Below, in pieces: positions 54,220 through 62,217 of a DNA stretch of 64,000 nucleotides. A model generated the notes under the pieces. That model made no database searches. It was not told the origin of the DNA and worked only from the letters and a program-made list of their open reading frames with translations. This stretch comes from CAZOZZ01 sp965262425 (lineage in GTDB: Bacteria; Acidobacteriota; Terriglobia; 20CM-2-55-15): contig OZ253536.1 in assembly GCA_965262425.1 (NCBI GenBank), forward strand, positions 2,852,001-2,916,000, given 5' to 3'. Within the stretch, counting starts at the first letter, position 1; each line of letters begins with the position of its first letter. The position numbers and the translations under genes were made by a program.

Positions 54220-55768
54220 GTGTGCTCTCCTCTGGCTCCGCATAATAGGCGGCGCCGCGAATGTTGTCGTGATGGGGCGTGGGTAGGGTTTCGGAATCCT
54301 CGAACGGCAAACGGTCCTGGGCCGAGGACAGGATGTTTTTGACGGTTCGGTAGCTATAGGACTGTAAGCGAAGTGCTCGGGCACTGGCGGCTTCGAGCCG
54401 CTGGGCGCCGTAGCGGCGTCCCAGGCTCATCAATCCCAGGCAGGAGCGGTACCCCTGCTCAGGATGGGGCCACCGTTTTATCATCTCCTCGGCCAGTCGG
54501 CCGGTCTGAGAGCCGGTTTTCTCCGCCCAACGGATCAGCCGGGATGGTGTCCATGCCGCATGGGCTCGATGGGAACTGGGCATATGTTCCGACAGAGTCG
54601 ACGGTTGGTGATCGTAGCGGCGAGGATGAGAGGCGACGCGCCGGCCTTTGTGGTAGACCTCGACAATCGAGGCGGTGTAACGCGCTTCCAGGGTTTCCTG
54701 GATCAACTGGTAGGGCACGCTGTAGGGATGGTGATCCACGGTCACGTGGTAGTCGATATTGGCACGACAGCCCTTCCACTCGGCCTGTTCATACCGATCG
54801 GTCGGTAGTGGCTGTAGGGCCGGTCGATCCAGCCTTTCGTAGAGTTCCAGGCGGGACACGCGAAGCTTCTGCATCGGCCGCTGGTTCAGTTCCAACAGCA
54901 ACTTTCGAATCGCCCCGTTCAAGTCCGCCAGACTGAAGAACGTGTGATTCCGGATTCTGGCCAGGAGCCAACGCTGTGCCAGAAGGACCGTGGCTTCGAT
55001 TTTTGCTTTGTCTTTGGGTTTCCGAGGCCGGGCCGGAATGACAACGGCGCCGTAATGTTCTGCCTCATCCTGGTAGGTGCGATTCACTCCTGCTTCGTAG
55101 CGGCAGGACAGGGTAATGGCACTCTTGAGTTGATCGGGAACCCAGATCCGGCTCGATCCGCCGAAGAACTCCACCATGCGAATATGTACGCCGATCCAGT
55201 CGGCGAGTTTCTGGCTCGGTGTCGCTTCGGCGTAGGTATAACCGCTGGCGCCCAGCGCGGCCACGAACAACTCGACTGGTTTAGTTGTGCCCGTCCGCGG
55301 ATCCGTCAGTTCTGGCCGTTTGCCGGAAAAGTCGATGAAGGTCTTCTCGCCGGCGCGGTGCACCTGCCGCATCGAGGGCTTCAGTTTCTGGGCCCACCGC
55401 CCGTAGATCACACAGAACTGGCTGTAGGCATATCCCTTTGGATTCGCTTCCCGGTACTCTTCCCAGAGCAGGTGGAGGGTGACTCCAACACGCTTCAACT
55501 CCTGGTGGATCCGCTCGACATCTGGAACCACCCGTTCCCGGGAGCCCGGTCCCGCGCTGGAAAACAGCCGCGCTTCAAGCGCGGCCTCGTCCAGTTCCTC
55601 AGGCAGCGGCCATTCCAACCCTGCACGTGCCGCCCGTCGGACGTACTCCGAAACCGTCCCTACTCCCACTCGGCAGGCTCGGGCGATGGCCCGGTGGCTG
55701 AGTTTCTGTTCGTGTTTGAGTCGTAGAATCTCGCGTAACTGTCTCATCGATAGCCGTCTTGTTCCCAT
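54083..55768 (-). CDS. istA: IS21 transposase IstA (copy 2)
   Basis: This is a 561-aa transposase. The ATG at 55768 (MGTRRLSMRQLREI) follows AAGGAG at six bases. HTH AIARACRVGVGTVSEYVRR (about 32-50). DDE residues lie in KTFIDFSGKRPEL, an Asp in VPDQLKSAIT and Glu in KAKIEATVLLAQRWLL. The last 60 or so residues overlap istB and may not be required. Confidence 0.92.
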   Translation of the reverse strand: MGTRRLSMRQLREILRLKHEQKLSHRAIARACRVGVGTVSEYVRRAARAGLEWPLPEELDEAALEARLFSSAGPGSRERVVPDVERIHQELKRVGVTLHLLWEEYREANPKGYAYSQFCVIYGRWAQKLKPSMRQVHRAGEKTFIDFSGKRPELTDPRTGTTKPVELFVAALGASGYTYAEATPSQKLADWIGVHIRMVEFFGGSSRIWVPDQLKSAITLSCRYEAGVNRTYQDEAEHYGAVVIPARPRKPKDKAKIEATVLLAQRWLLARIRNHTFFSLADLNGAIRKLLLELNQRPMQKLRVSRLELYERLDRPALQPLPTDRYEQAEWKGCRANIDYHVTVDHHPYSVPYQLIQETLEARYTASIVEVYHKGRRVASHPRRYDHQPSTLSEHMPSSHRAHAAWTPSRLIRWAEKTGSQTGRLAEEMIKRWPHPEQGYRSCLGLMSLGRRYGAQRLEAASARALRLQSYSYRTVKNILSSAQDRLPFEDSETLPTPHHDNIRGAAYYAEPEESTHANGTNPGEDEPDEAIGHGRSPRAATPLESVHGSEFRGASGPSSG

Positions 55769-56067
55769 CAAGTTCTCCTTTTTCAAGGAAGAACCTAACA
55801 GGTCTAAACTTCGCTACCGACGGGTGATCATGATCGCCGGAATCGGTGATCATGATGCCCGGAATCACTGATCATGATCCCGGAATCAGTGATCACGATC
55901 GTCCGGAATACGCACCTGGAGCGTACGGTGGCCTTCAAGGTCTTGCCCGAACACGTCGCTGACGACGCCCAGCGCCGCGAACGCCGAGCGAAAAGCGAAA
56001 ACGGTGAGCGGCTTAAACCACCCTCACATCTGCACGCTCCACGACATCGGCGAACAGGACGGGAACC

Positions 56068-56850
56068 ATGAGTGACCCCCTTGTCCCGCGCGTCGGCGGA
56101 ATACTCAGCGCCGACATCGCCGTTCCCGAGCACGAACGTGAAGTGCGCTTCTACTCACGCGTACTCACCACGGGCGAGAACCCGCTTTGGCGCGAGGACC
56201 TGATGAACAACCTGGGCATGCCGATCATCGGCTTGGGCGCGCGCAGCGCGGAATATGCTCACCTTCCGCTCCAATGGATGCTGCACATTCAGGTCGCTGA
56301 AGTCGCAGCCAGTGTGAAGCGTGCGCTCGATCTGGGCGGGAGCGAGCTCATGCATGGCAAAGACGGCGATGGGAATAGTCAATGGGCGGTGCTACTCGAT
56401 CCGAATGGGGCGGCATTCGGGATCATCCCAGTCGTTCCTGCGGAGGCGGTCCCCCCGGCTGACGGCGCCGCGGCGCGTGTGGGTCTCATCTCCTGGCTCG
56501 ACCTGACGGTCTCCGACGCCTCGGCAACCCGTGACTTCTATAGACAGGTCGTTGGCTGGTCAGTGCAGGACGTCGAGATGGAGGACGGGAGCGAGCGTTA
56601 CGCCGACTACAAAATGTTCGGCGATGATGGGAACCCAGCGGCGGGAATCTGCCATGCGCGCGGCGTGAACCTGGGTCTGCCGCCTATGTGGATGATCTAC
56701 CTCCCCGTTGGCGACCTCGCCGAAAGTGTCCGTCGCGTACGGGAGGAAGGGGGAAAGATCATCAAGGCGACACGAGGGAACGATGAGGAGTACGCATGTG
56801 CGGTGGTTCAGGATCTGGTGGGGGCGTGCCTGGCGTTGGTGCCGGGATAG
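56068..56850 (+). CDS. Two-domain VOC (glyoxalase-like) protein
   Basis: This is a 260-aa protein with two vicinal-oxygen-chelate domains, about 8-122 and 133-258 (AVPEHEREVRFYSRVLTTG and DLTVSDASATRDFYRQVVGW). The layout is like Cfp30B-type bidomain VOC proteins with roles in small-molecule binding or detoxification. The ATG overlaps the end of the kinase remnant, and no clear Shine-Dalgarno is seen, so the native upstream region may be lost. A weak hairpin follows the stop. Confidence 0.85.
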   Translation: MSDPLVPRVGGILSADIAVPEHEREVRFYSRVLTTGENPLWREDLMNNLGMPIIGLGARSAEYAHLPLQWMLHIQVAEVAASVKRALDLGGSELMHGKDGDGNSQWAVLLDPNGAAFGIIPVVPAEAVPPADGAAARVGLISWLDLTVSDASATRDFYRQVVGWSVQDVEMEDGSERYADYKMFGDDGNPAAGICHARGVNLGLPPMWMIYLPVGDLAESVRRVREEGGKIIKATRGNDEEYACAVVQDLVGACLALVPG

Positions 56851-57045
56851 AGAAGGTGCAGCGGCCTATCAAGGTGTTGCACCTGACAGGAGGCCTCCTA
56901 CGGTTTGGTGGACACCCTGACCAAACAGGTCAGGAGGTCAGAGATTGAGTGCGCCCTTCCGACTGGAGACTTTTCCCAAAAGTTTAGTACAGAATTATCG
57001 GCATAGAGCGACGGCCTGAAACGAGTGGAATGAGAGCCCGCCGTC

Positions 57046-57159
57046 GAGGCTGTGGAAAATGTGGTAAAGCAGAGCGTTTTTTGCGAGGCTTTTCCAAACG
57101 GCTGTGGGAATCCGTGTTGTTTACGGATTTCCATCAGACGTGGCATTTTCCACATCCTC
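57046..57159 (+). ncRNA. Three-way-junction structured element, copy E
   Basis: The outer stem pairs GAGGCTGTGGAAAATG with CATTTTCCACATCCTC. Hairpin 1 carries AAAGC and GGCTTTTCC arms. Hairpin 2 is GGAATCCGT / ACGGATTTCC with a GTTGTTT loop. It lies between the left end of IS3 copy 2 and orfA, here upstream of the transposase rather than downstream. Confidence 0.55.
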
Positions 57160-57207
57160 TCGCGCGAGTCGTTTTTGGGCCGGTCGCAAAGGACACCGAT
57201 ATTCGAA

Positions 57208-57564
57208 ATGGGAAAAATCCGTCGAAAGTTCGAACCCGAATTCAAACGCCAGATGGTCGAACAGGTCGAGACCGGGCAAGTAACGATGGCCCAGGCCGCA
57301 CGCGAGTATCAAATTTCGCGAAGCCTGATCGAACGGTGGCGAAAACAGTATCGCAGCAACGTCAGCGCTCTGGCAGACCAGCCGTCCCGACAGGAGCGCC
57401 AATTGGAAGCCGAGAACGAGAAGCTGAAGGCGAAGATCGGCGACCTGGTCATGCAAATCGAACACCTAAAAAAACTGCAAGTTTGGGTTCGACAGCGGAA
57501 AAGCGCCAATACGTCCGCGATCACCTCGAACAACTTGGATCAGTTTCGAAAGCGTGCCAAGTGA
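57208..57564 (+). CDS. IS3-family transposase OrfA (copy 2)
   Basis: This is a 118-aa product; the HTH part (VTMAQAAREYQISRSLIERW, about 26-45) and a coiled coil (ERQLEAENEKLKAKIGDLVM) are intact. A run of seven A (57468-57474) near the end is a -1 slippery site leading into orfB, so the natural C-terminus after LKK is probably only made when no shift occurs. Confidence 0.9.
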   Translation: MGKIRRKFEPEFKRQMVEQVETGQVTMAQAAREYQISRSLIERWRKQYRSNVSALADQPSRQERQLEAENEKLKAKIGDLVMQIEHLKKLQVWVRQRKSANTSAITSNNLDQFRKRAK

Positions 57565-58397
57565 CCGGCTTGGCGCCCAGCAGCTACTACTACAAGCCGG
57601 ACCGATCGGACCGGCAGCGGCGTGAAGCCGAGGATGAGAAACTGCGTCTCCAGATCGACGACATTCATGCTGAATTCCCGGGTTACGGCTACCGTCGCAT
57701 CGTGCAGGAACTGGACCGTCGTGGCATCCAGGTCAACGCCAAACGTGTTCGCCGCGTAATGGGCAAGTACGATCTCGGACCCATCGTTTGGCGTGCGTTC
57801 ATACGGACCACCGATTCGAAACACCAACTACCGATCTATCCGAATCTGATCAAGAATCGGAAGGTTCGTGCACTCAACGAAGTGTGGGTCGCCGACATCA
57901 CTTACATCCGGATTCGCTCCAGCTTCGTCTATCTGGCGGCGATTCTGGATCTGTATTCTCGCAGGATCGTCGGTTGGGCGATCTCCAAGCGGATCGACAG
58001 CGCCCTGTGCGTCGCCGCTCTTCGCATGGCTCTCGACTCTCGGCGGCCTGGTCCCGACTGCATTCACCACTCAGACCGCGGCAGCCAGTACGCTTCGGCC
58101 GACTATGTCGACCTACTCGGTGAACACGGGGTCCAGATCAGCATGTCTGCCAAGGGCAATCCCTACGACAATGCATTCATCGAGTCGTTCTACAAGACTC
58201 TCAAATACGAGGAGGTTCACTTATGGAACTATGAAACCTACGACGACGTGATCGAAAGGCTTCCCTTCTTCATCGAGGAAGTCTATAACTTCAAGCGCCT
58301 TCACTCCTCTATCGGCTACGTTCCGCCGAATGAGTTTGAAGACGCTCTTGTGAACATGAAACCTGCTGATCGGCCTGTACTAATCCTAGGGAAATAA
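57475..58397 (+). CDS. IS3-family transposase OrfB region (copy 2, by -1 frameshift)
   Basis: This reads in the -1 frame relative to orfA. It starts TASLGSTAEKRQYVRDHLEQ and holds the HTH_21 region (IQVNAKRVRRVMGKYDL) and rve core with DDE in VWVADITYIRIRSS, HHSDRGSQYASAD and NAFIESFYKTLKYEE. No good independent start is visible, supporting OrfAB fusion. Full length. Confidence 0.9.
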
Positions 58398-58425
58398 CTC
58401 TCCAGTTCACGGGGCGCACTCCAAG

Positions 58426-58536
58426 ATGCCACAACCGGGACCACGAACGACACCGCAGTCCAGTGAGCGATTCAAGGCAACAGCTGTAAAGCTCAGCCAA
58501 TTAAAGGGCGTGCAGGTCCAGGACGTGGACGTATAG
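58426..58536 (+). pseudogene. Fragment of another IS3-type OrfA
   Basis: Reads MPQPGPRTTPQSSERFKATA and VKLSQLKGVQVQDV, then stops at 36 codons. This is the opening of an IS3-group orfA whose remainder is deleted. The sequence TGGTGGACACCCTGACC left of IS3 copy 2 may be the start of the same element. Confidence 0.65.
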
Positions 58537-58722
58537 TCGCCTACTCGTAGATGTGGATTCCGGCGACTGACAGGACGTGATAGGAAGCCTGGGCAAGCTT
58601 CGTAGCAACACATTGCCATCTAGTAACCCCTTCAATGTTTCATAATTGCTCCATCCGTGTTGTGCTTACGAAGTCTCGACAGGCGGGGTTTGGAGTGTTA
58701 TACGGAACTAGCTAATACGTAG

Positions 58723-59253
58723 TTAGGCGGCAACATTAGACCGACGCACCACACAGGAGAGAGCCATTGGCCGACAATGCAAAGACCACAGCTTCGACGG
58801 TGATTCCGACCATGCGATACAACGATGCAGCAGCAGCCATCGCGTGGCTCTGCGAGGCGTTCGGATTCGAGAAGCACCTTGTCGTGCCCGGTGAAGACGG
58901 CACAATCGTCCACGCACAGCTCGTCTTCGGGAACGGAATGATAATGCTCGGCTCCGCGCGCGCGAGCGAGTTCGACAATCTTCAGAAGCCGCCGAGCGCT
59001 CTGGGTGGCGCCGTATCTCAGAGCCCGTACATCATCGTCGACGACGCCGACAAACACTACGCACGAGCTGTCGCGGCGGGCGCGGAGATCGTGATTGAAA
59101 TCAAGGACGAGGACTACGGGGGCCGGGACTACTCTTGCCGCGATCCCGAAGGGCACGTTTGGAACTTCGGCTCCTACGATCCCTGGGCCTCCGCCTAACA
59201 AGCGCTTGCAGCGGACGGTCCGCTGCGCGGCCCGCCGCTGAAGCGCAAGACCG
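58723..59253 (+). mobile_element. Solitary integron-type gene cassette
   Basis: The span from the G^TTAGGC core at 58722-58728 to the GTTAGGT core at 59253-59259 contains one gene and ends in a folded attC site. No integron integrase is in the window. Cassettes without integrase (CALIN-like) are known. The left core alone is short and could be chance; the attC is strong. Confidence 0.6.
58767..59198 (+). CDS. VOC-family (PhnB-like) protein in an integron cassette
   Basis: This is a 143-aa single-domain VOC protein. TTG start with AGGAGAG at the right distance. It opens with VIPTMRYNDAAAAIAWLCEA and ends DPEGHVWNFGSYDPW, typical of PhnB/glyoxalase-like proteins. Its stop codon lies inside the attC site, as expected for a cassette gene. 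Likely a binding or detoxification protein; the substrate is unknown. Confidence 0.87.
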   Translation: MADNAKTTASTVIPTMRYNDAAAAIAWLCEAFGFEKHLVVPGEDGTIVHAQLVFGNGMIMLGSARASEFDNLQKPPSALGGAVSQSPYIIVDDADKHYARAVAAGAEIVIEIKDEDYGGRDYSCRDPEGHVWNFGSYDPWASA

Positions 59254-59259
59254 TTAGGT
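59193..59259 (+). other. attC recombination site
   Basis: GCCTAAC (59193-59199) and GTTAGGT (59253-59259) are the R'' and R' boxes. Between them GCGCTTGCAGCGG pairs with CCGCTGAAGCGC leaving one unpaired G, the extrahelical base typical of attC. Length 67 bp. Confidence 0.8.
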
Positions 59260-59326
59260 ACGCTGCCCCCGGCAGACCCTCCTATTCGCCAGACAGTTTC
59301 TGAGCCACATGGATGTATAGTCGGGC

Positions 59327-60547
59327 GATCTCAACCGGTCGATGCAACACAAGCGTTAAATCGTTCTGCCGGAGTTTCGAACCCCAACGTTTTACGTGGC
59401 CGTTCGTTGAGCTGACGCGCCACCTTGCTTAGATGAGCCTGCGAGTGCACCGATAAATCGGTTCCCTTGGGGAAGTACTGTCGGAGCAAGCCATTGGTAT
59501 TCTCATTAGAACCGCGTTGCCATGGACTGTGCGGATCGCAGAAGTACACATCAATGTCGGTGGCCAAGCTAAACCGTCGATGATGGGCCAGTTCCTTGCC
59601 TTGATCCCAGGTCAGCGATTTGTACAGCTCGGTCGGTAGTTTCTTGGACTGTTTGATCAGCGCGGGAATCACGGTCTGCGTCTGCCTATTGGCGACCTTC
59701 ACCAACATCACGTAACGGGTATGACGTTCCACCAGAGTCGCAATGTAGCTCTGATTCGATCCGGCTATCAGATCGCCTTCCCAATGACCGGGCACGGCAC
59801 GATCTTCGACCACGGCCGGGCGCTCACGGATCGATACCATATTCGCGATCTTTCCCAGTCCAATGCCTTTCTGGCTCGCCTTTCTGGATCGACGAATCGT
59901 CCGCTTGGACCGAAGATGCCCAAGTAGTTCTTTCTTAAGCACCCCGCGGGCCTGAACAAATAAGCTGCGGTAGATCGTCTCGTGTGACACGTGGTACGAC
60001 TCATCATCCGGATACGCCCGCTTGAGCCAACCCGCGATCTGCTCGGGCGACCAATTCCGTCGGAGCTTCCTGGCCACCGCCTGTCGCAACCGTGGATAAC
60101 GGGCCAGTTGACAACGCTTCGGCCGACGGGCACGGTCCCAAGCCTGTTCATCGGCTCGGGACGCTCGGTAACCATCATAACCGCCATGCCGACGGATTTC
60201 TCGGCTTACCGTCGATGGTGATCGACCCAGCGACTTGGCCATCGACCGTATCGATTGCTCGGCCGCTATGCCTCGAGAAATCTCCTCTCGCTCCGACAGG
60301 GTCAGCGCCAGCCTCGAACGACGTCGCGTTGCGGGACGGATGCCCCCGCTATGTGCTAGCTGACAATAAATAGATGATCCCGTCTTACCAAACGCCCGCC
60401 CGATCGCCCTCTGGGCCTCCCCTCTCTGCCACCGATCCCACAACTCCGCCTTCTCTGCTGCAGTGAATCCGAAACGCATTCCTTTCCGCATACACTCCTC
60501 CTGTTCCTTTTATATAGGTTAGAGTGTTGCGTCGATCGGTTGAGACC
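59327..60547 (-). mobile_element. IS30-family insertion sequence (about 1.22 kb)
   Basis: Ends are GATCTCAACCGGTCGATGCA and the inverted GGTCTCAACCGATCGACGCA, both continuing ACAC. One transposase gene fills it. No clear short target duplication is visible. Confidence 0.85.
59331..60491 (-). CDS. IS30-family transposase
   Basis: This is a 386-aa enzyme. N-terminal HTH (SIRSMAKSLGRSPSTVSREI), then the DDE core: HWEGDLIAGSNQSYIATLVE, LTWDQGKELAHH and SPWQRGSNENTNGLLRQYFP. GGAGGAG precedes the ATG. Full length, apparently intact. Confidence 0.94.
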   Translation of the reverse strand: MRKGMRFGFTAAEKAELWDRWQRGEAQRAIGRAFGKTGSSIYCQLAHSGGIRPATRRRSRLALTLSEREEISRGIAAEQSIRSMAKSLGRSPSTVSREIRRHGGYDGYRASRADEQAWDRARRPKRCQLARYPRLRQAVARKLRRNWSPEQIAGWLKRAYPDDESYHVSHETIYRSLFVQARGVLKKELLGHLRSKRTIRRSRKASQKGIGLGKIANMVSIRERPAVVEDRAVPGHWEGDLIAGSNQSYIATLVERHTRYVMLVKVANRQTQTVIPALIKQSKKLPTELYKSLTWDQGKELAHHRRFSLATDIDVYFCDPHSPWQRGSNENTNGLLRQYFPKGTDLSVHSQAHLSKVARQLNERPRKTLGFETPAERFNACVASTG

Positions 60548-61129
60548 ACCCGCCAAACCGGACATGTGCCCCTGTGGCGCTTGATGGGGCCTCTTCACGC
60601 TCAAGGCAGGCAGATTCGATCCCCGTCTCCGACTTGCCCTTTGTCCGTGTTCTGTCCGTATGTACCCGACAACAGGAACCTACGGGAACCAAAAACGAGT
60701 CCCCAATTTCAAACAGTTTGTTGGGTTTGGTGGTAGGGGCTTGTCTGGAGTCACGGCACGAATCCCTCTTGAAAACCACTGTACTGGAAAAGAAGCCGGG
60801 GCCGTTAAGCTTTTTGCAGATCTACATTCCCGGAAGAAATGGGGGCCCTCGCAAAGACTGATCGGTAATTTTTCTGTAGAAAAAATTTGACGAGGCACTA
60901 AAACGCCTATCGGAAATCGAATTTCAGAATCTTCAGGGGCCCCAAGGGGCCCTCCGTTGCTTTCAAGGGGGGCCGGAGTGGGACATTGCCCTCCCACGTG
61001 GGCCCCACAAGCAGGGTGCGCGTAGGGTGCAGAAGGTGCGGGTTTCTCGCGCCATTTTGTGGGGTTTTGCGCGGGTGGCTGGAAAGCGTTAGCTGTAAGT
61101 TGCTGAAGCCGCGAGGCTGCCGTGCATAA
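60548..61129. other. Non-coding stretch next to a tRNA fragment
   Basis: I find no convincing gene. Composition shifts, with runs of GGGGCCC (60938-60975) and an A/T stretch near 60870-60890. It lies directly after the broken tRNA-Val half and could be residue of an integrated element, but no integrase or phage gene is visible. Confidence 0.4.
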
Positions 61130-61167
61130 GTGTGAAGCAGGCGCTCTTCCAGCTGAGCTACGATCCC
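61130..61167 (-). tRNA. 5' half of tRNA-Val(CAC), remnant
   Basis: On the minus strand: acceptor GGGATCG, then TAGCTCAGCTGGAAGAGC (D-arm), then the anticodon stem/loop CCTGC TTCACAC with anticodon CAC. The sequence then diverges and no T-arm or 3' acceptor follows. The break is at the anticodon loop, as in the tRNA-Gly remnant. Not functional. Confidence 0.7.
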
Positions 61168-61518
61168 TTCCTTCGAGAGCCTTATTGTCAGCGTTTTTAT
61201 AACTTGACGTCAAGACCGGCGATCAGTTGCTGGTAAACAGGAGAGCATTCCTCATTCTACTCAAATCCTTCACAAAAAGCCGTTTGCCGCCCAAGCTCGC
61301 GACAGCGATCGTCGCGGGGCCTGACATGCGTGGTGATCCTTCAAAGCAGGAATGTTACCCCGATCGACTGCAGAACGTTCCCAGCGTACACTTACAGAGT
61401 TTCTGTCGGAGGGCAGCGAAATCACAGTTTTCAATCCGTCGGCCCACACTCGAACGGCAACTTTCTTGTGCTTCCGTGCGTTCACACAACTCGAGACGTT
61501 GCCAACACCTGCCTATAA
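61168..61518. other. Intergenic stretch without a recognised gene
   Basis: Between the tRNA-Val remnant and the methyltransferase gene. The minus strand holds a TTGACG that could have been part of the tRNA promoter. No gene that I can support. Confidence 0.4.
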
Positions 61519-62136
61519 ATGACGATTATCCGATTCTTCGACTGGCTCCAGCTCGCAGTTCTGCTCGTCATGGGGTGCCTCGCTTTCGGGCGCGCTTTCG
61601 CCCTGTACTCGAGAGGAGTCCGGGTCGTCGTCATCGACCGGGAGCGGTCTGTGGGACGAACGCTGGTCGACTTTCTGACCGTTGTGTGTTTCGTCGTGTG
61701 GGTATACGAAGTGGCCGCTCACACGTGGCCCCTGCGAACTCATTTCGTCCCCGAACCCCTGGGCGCTGTGCTGATCGATGTCACCGCAATCAAGATCCTG
61801 GGCGCCGTGTTGCTGATAGCTGGACCGGTGATCTATTCGCTGGCGCTGGTGGCTATGGGAAGCTCGTGGCGGCTCGGTATCGATCGCAACTCGCATGGCC
61901 GGCTCGTGACCGGAGGCATCTTCAGAATGTCGCGAAACCCGATCTACATCGCGCTGGACTGCATGGTGCTGGGCGTGTTTCTGATCCAGGGGCGTCTCGT
62001 CTTCCTGGCGCTGGCGGCGTTCTTGATCGGAACGCTACACGATCAGATTCTCCACGAAGAGCGCTTTCTCAGCCGGGCTTACGGCGACGCATACCGCGAC
62101 TATTGCCGGCGCGTGGGACGCTATGTGAAAGCGTGA
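61519..62136 (+). CDS. Isoprenylcysteine carboxyl methyltransferase-like membrane protein
   Basis: This is a 205-aa polytopic protein of the ICMT/PEMT-like methyltransferase group that uses SAM at the membrane. Typical pieces: GRLVTGGIFRMSRNPIYIAL (about 131-150, the RxPxY motif) and HEERFLSRAYGDAYRDYCRR (about 180-199). Bacterial members methylate lipids or small molecules; the substrate is unknown. No strong ribosome site before the ATG. Confidence 0.85.
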   Translation: MTIIRFFDWLQLAVLLVMGCLAFGRAFALYSRGVRVVVIDRERSVGRTLVDFLTVVCFVVWVYEVAAHTWPLRTHFVPEPLGAVLIDVTAIKILGAVLLIAGPVIYSLALVAMGSSWRLGIDRNSHGRLVTGGIFRMSRNPIYIALDCMVLGVFLIQGRLVFLALAAFLIGTLHDQILHEERFLSRAYGDAYRDYCRRVGRYVKA

Positions 62137-62217
62137 CGCGGGTCGGCGTCTGAAACCGGGGCTCTTTCTTCCAGGAGTGGCAAGAAAGTTACCCCGGTTT
62201 CCGATCGCGCATGGCCT

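Larger units (their letters stand above)
53059..55914 (-). mobile_element. IS21-family insertion sequence, copy 2 (2856 bp)
   Basis: Both ends start TGCGTATTCCG. Inside each end is an array of about 22-bp repeats (ATTCCGGG.ATCATGATCA type), three on the left and four on the right, a known IS21 layout. The target duplication is CCTGG (53054-53058 and 55915-55919). It carries istA, istB and three-way-junction copy D. Confidence 0.92.
52956..56071 (+). pseudogene. Ser/Thr kinase remnant split by IS21 copy 2 and truncated
   Basis: The gene opens MALTAGTRLGPYEIVAPIGA and keeps the glycine loop up to AQDARL at 53058. After the IS21 element it resumes ERTVAFKVLPEHVADDAQRR, then SGLNHPHICTLHDIGEQDGN in another frame. 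It ends where the glyoxalase gene begins. Joining across one CCTGG gives an unbroken DARLERTVAFKV. Beyond about 110 codons the kinase is gone, so it was already truncated and frameshifted besides the IS. Confidence 0.88.
56963..58405 (+). mobile_element. IS3-family insertion sequence, copy 2 (about 1.44 kb)
   Basis: Ends are CTGGAGACTTTTCCC and the inverted CTGGAGAGTTATTTCCC, both followed nearby by TTAGTACAG. It appears inserted in the leader of another IS3-type element: its right flank leads straight into a second orfA start at 58426. No target duplication is clear. Confidence 0.8.

Noticed and set aside
56855..56890. AGGTGCA...TGCACCT hairpin after the two-domain VOC gene as a terminator or attC
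   Set aside because: Seven-base stem without a U-run or core sites; too weak to annotate.
60680..61213. Minus-strand open frame of 177 codons over the tRNA-Val fragment
   Set aside because: Its start translates the tRNA sequence itself (RDRSSAGRAPAS is the usual tRNA read-through), so it is not a protein gene.
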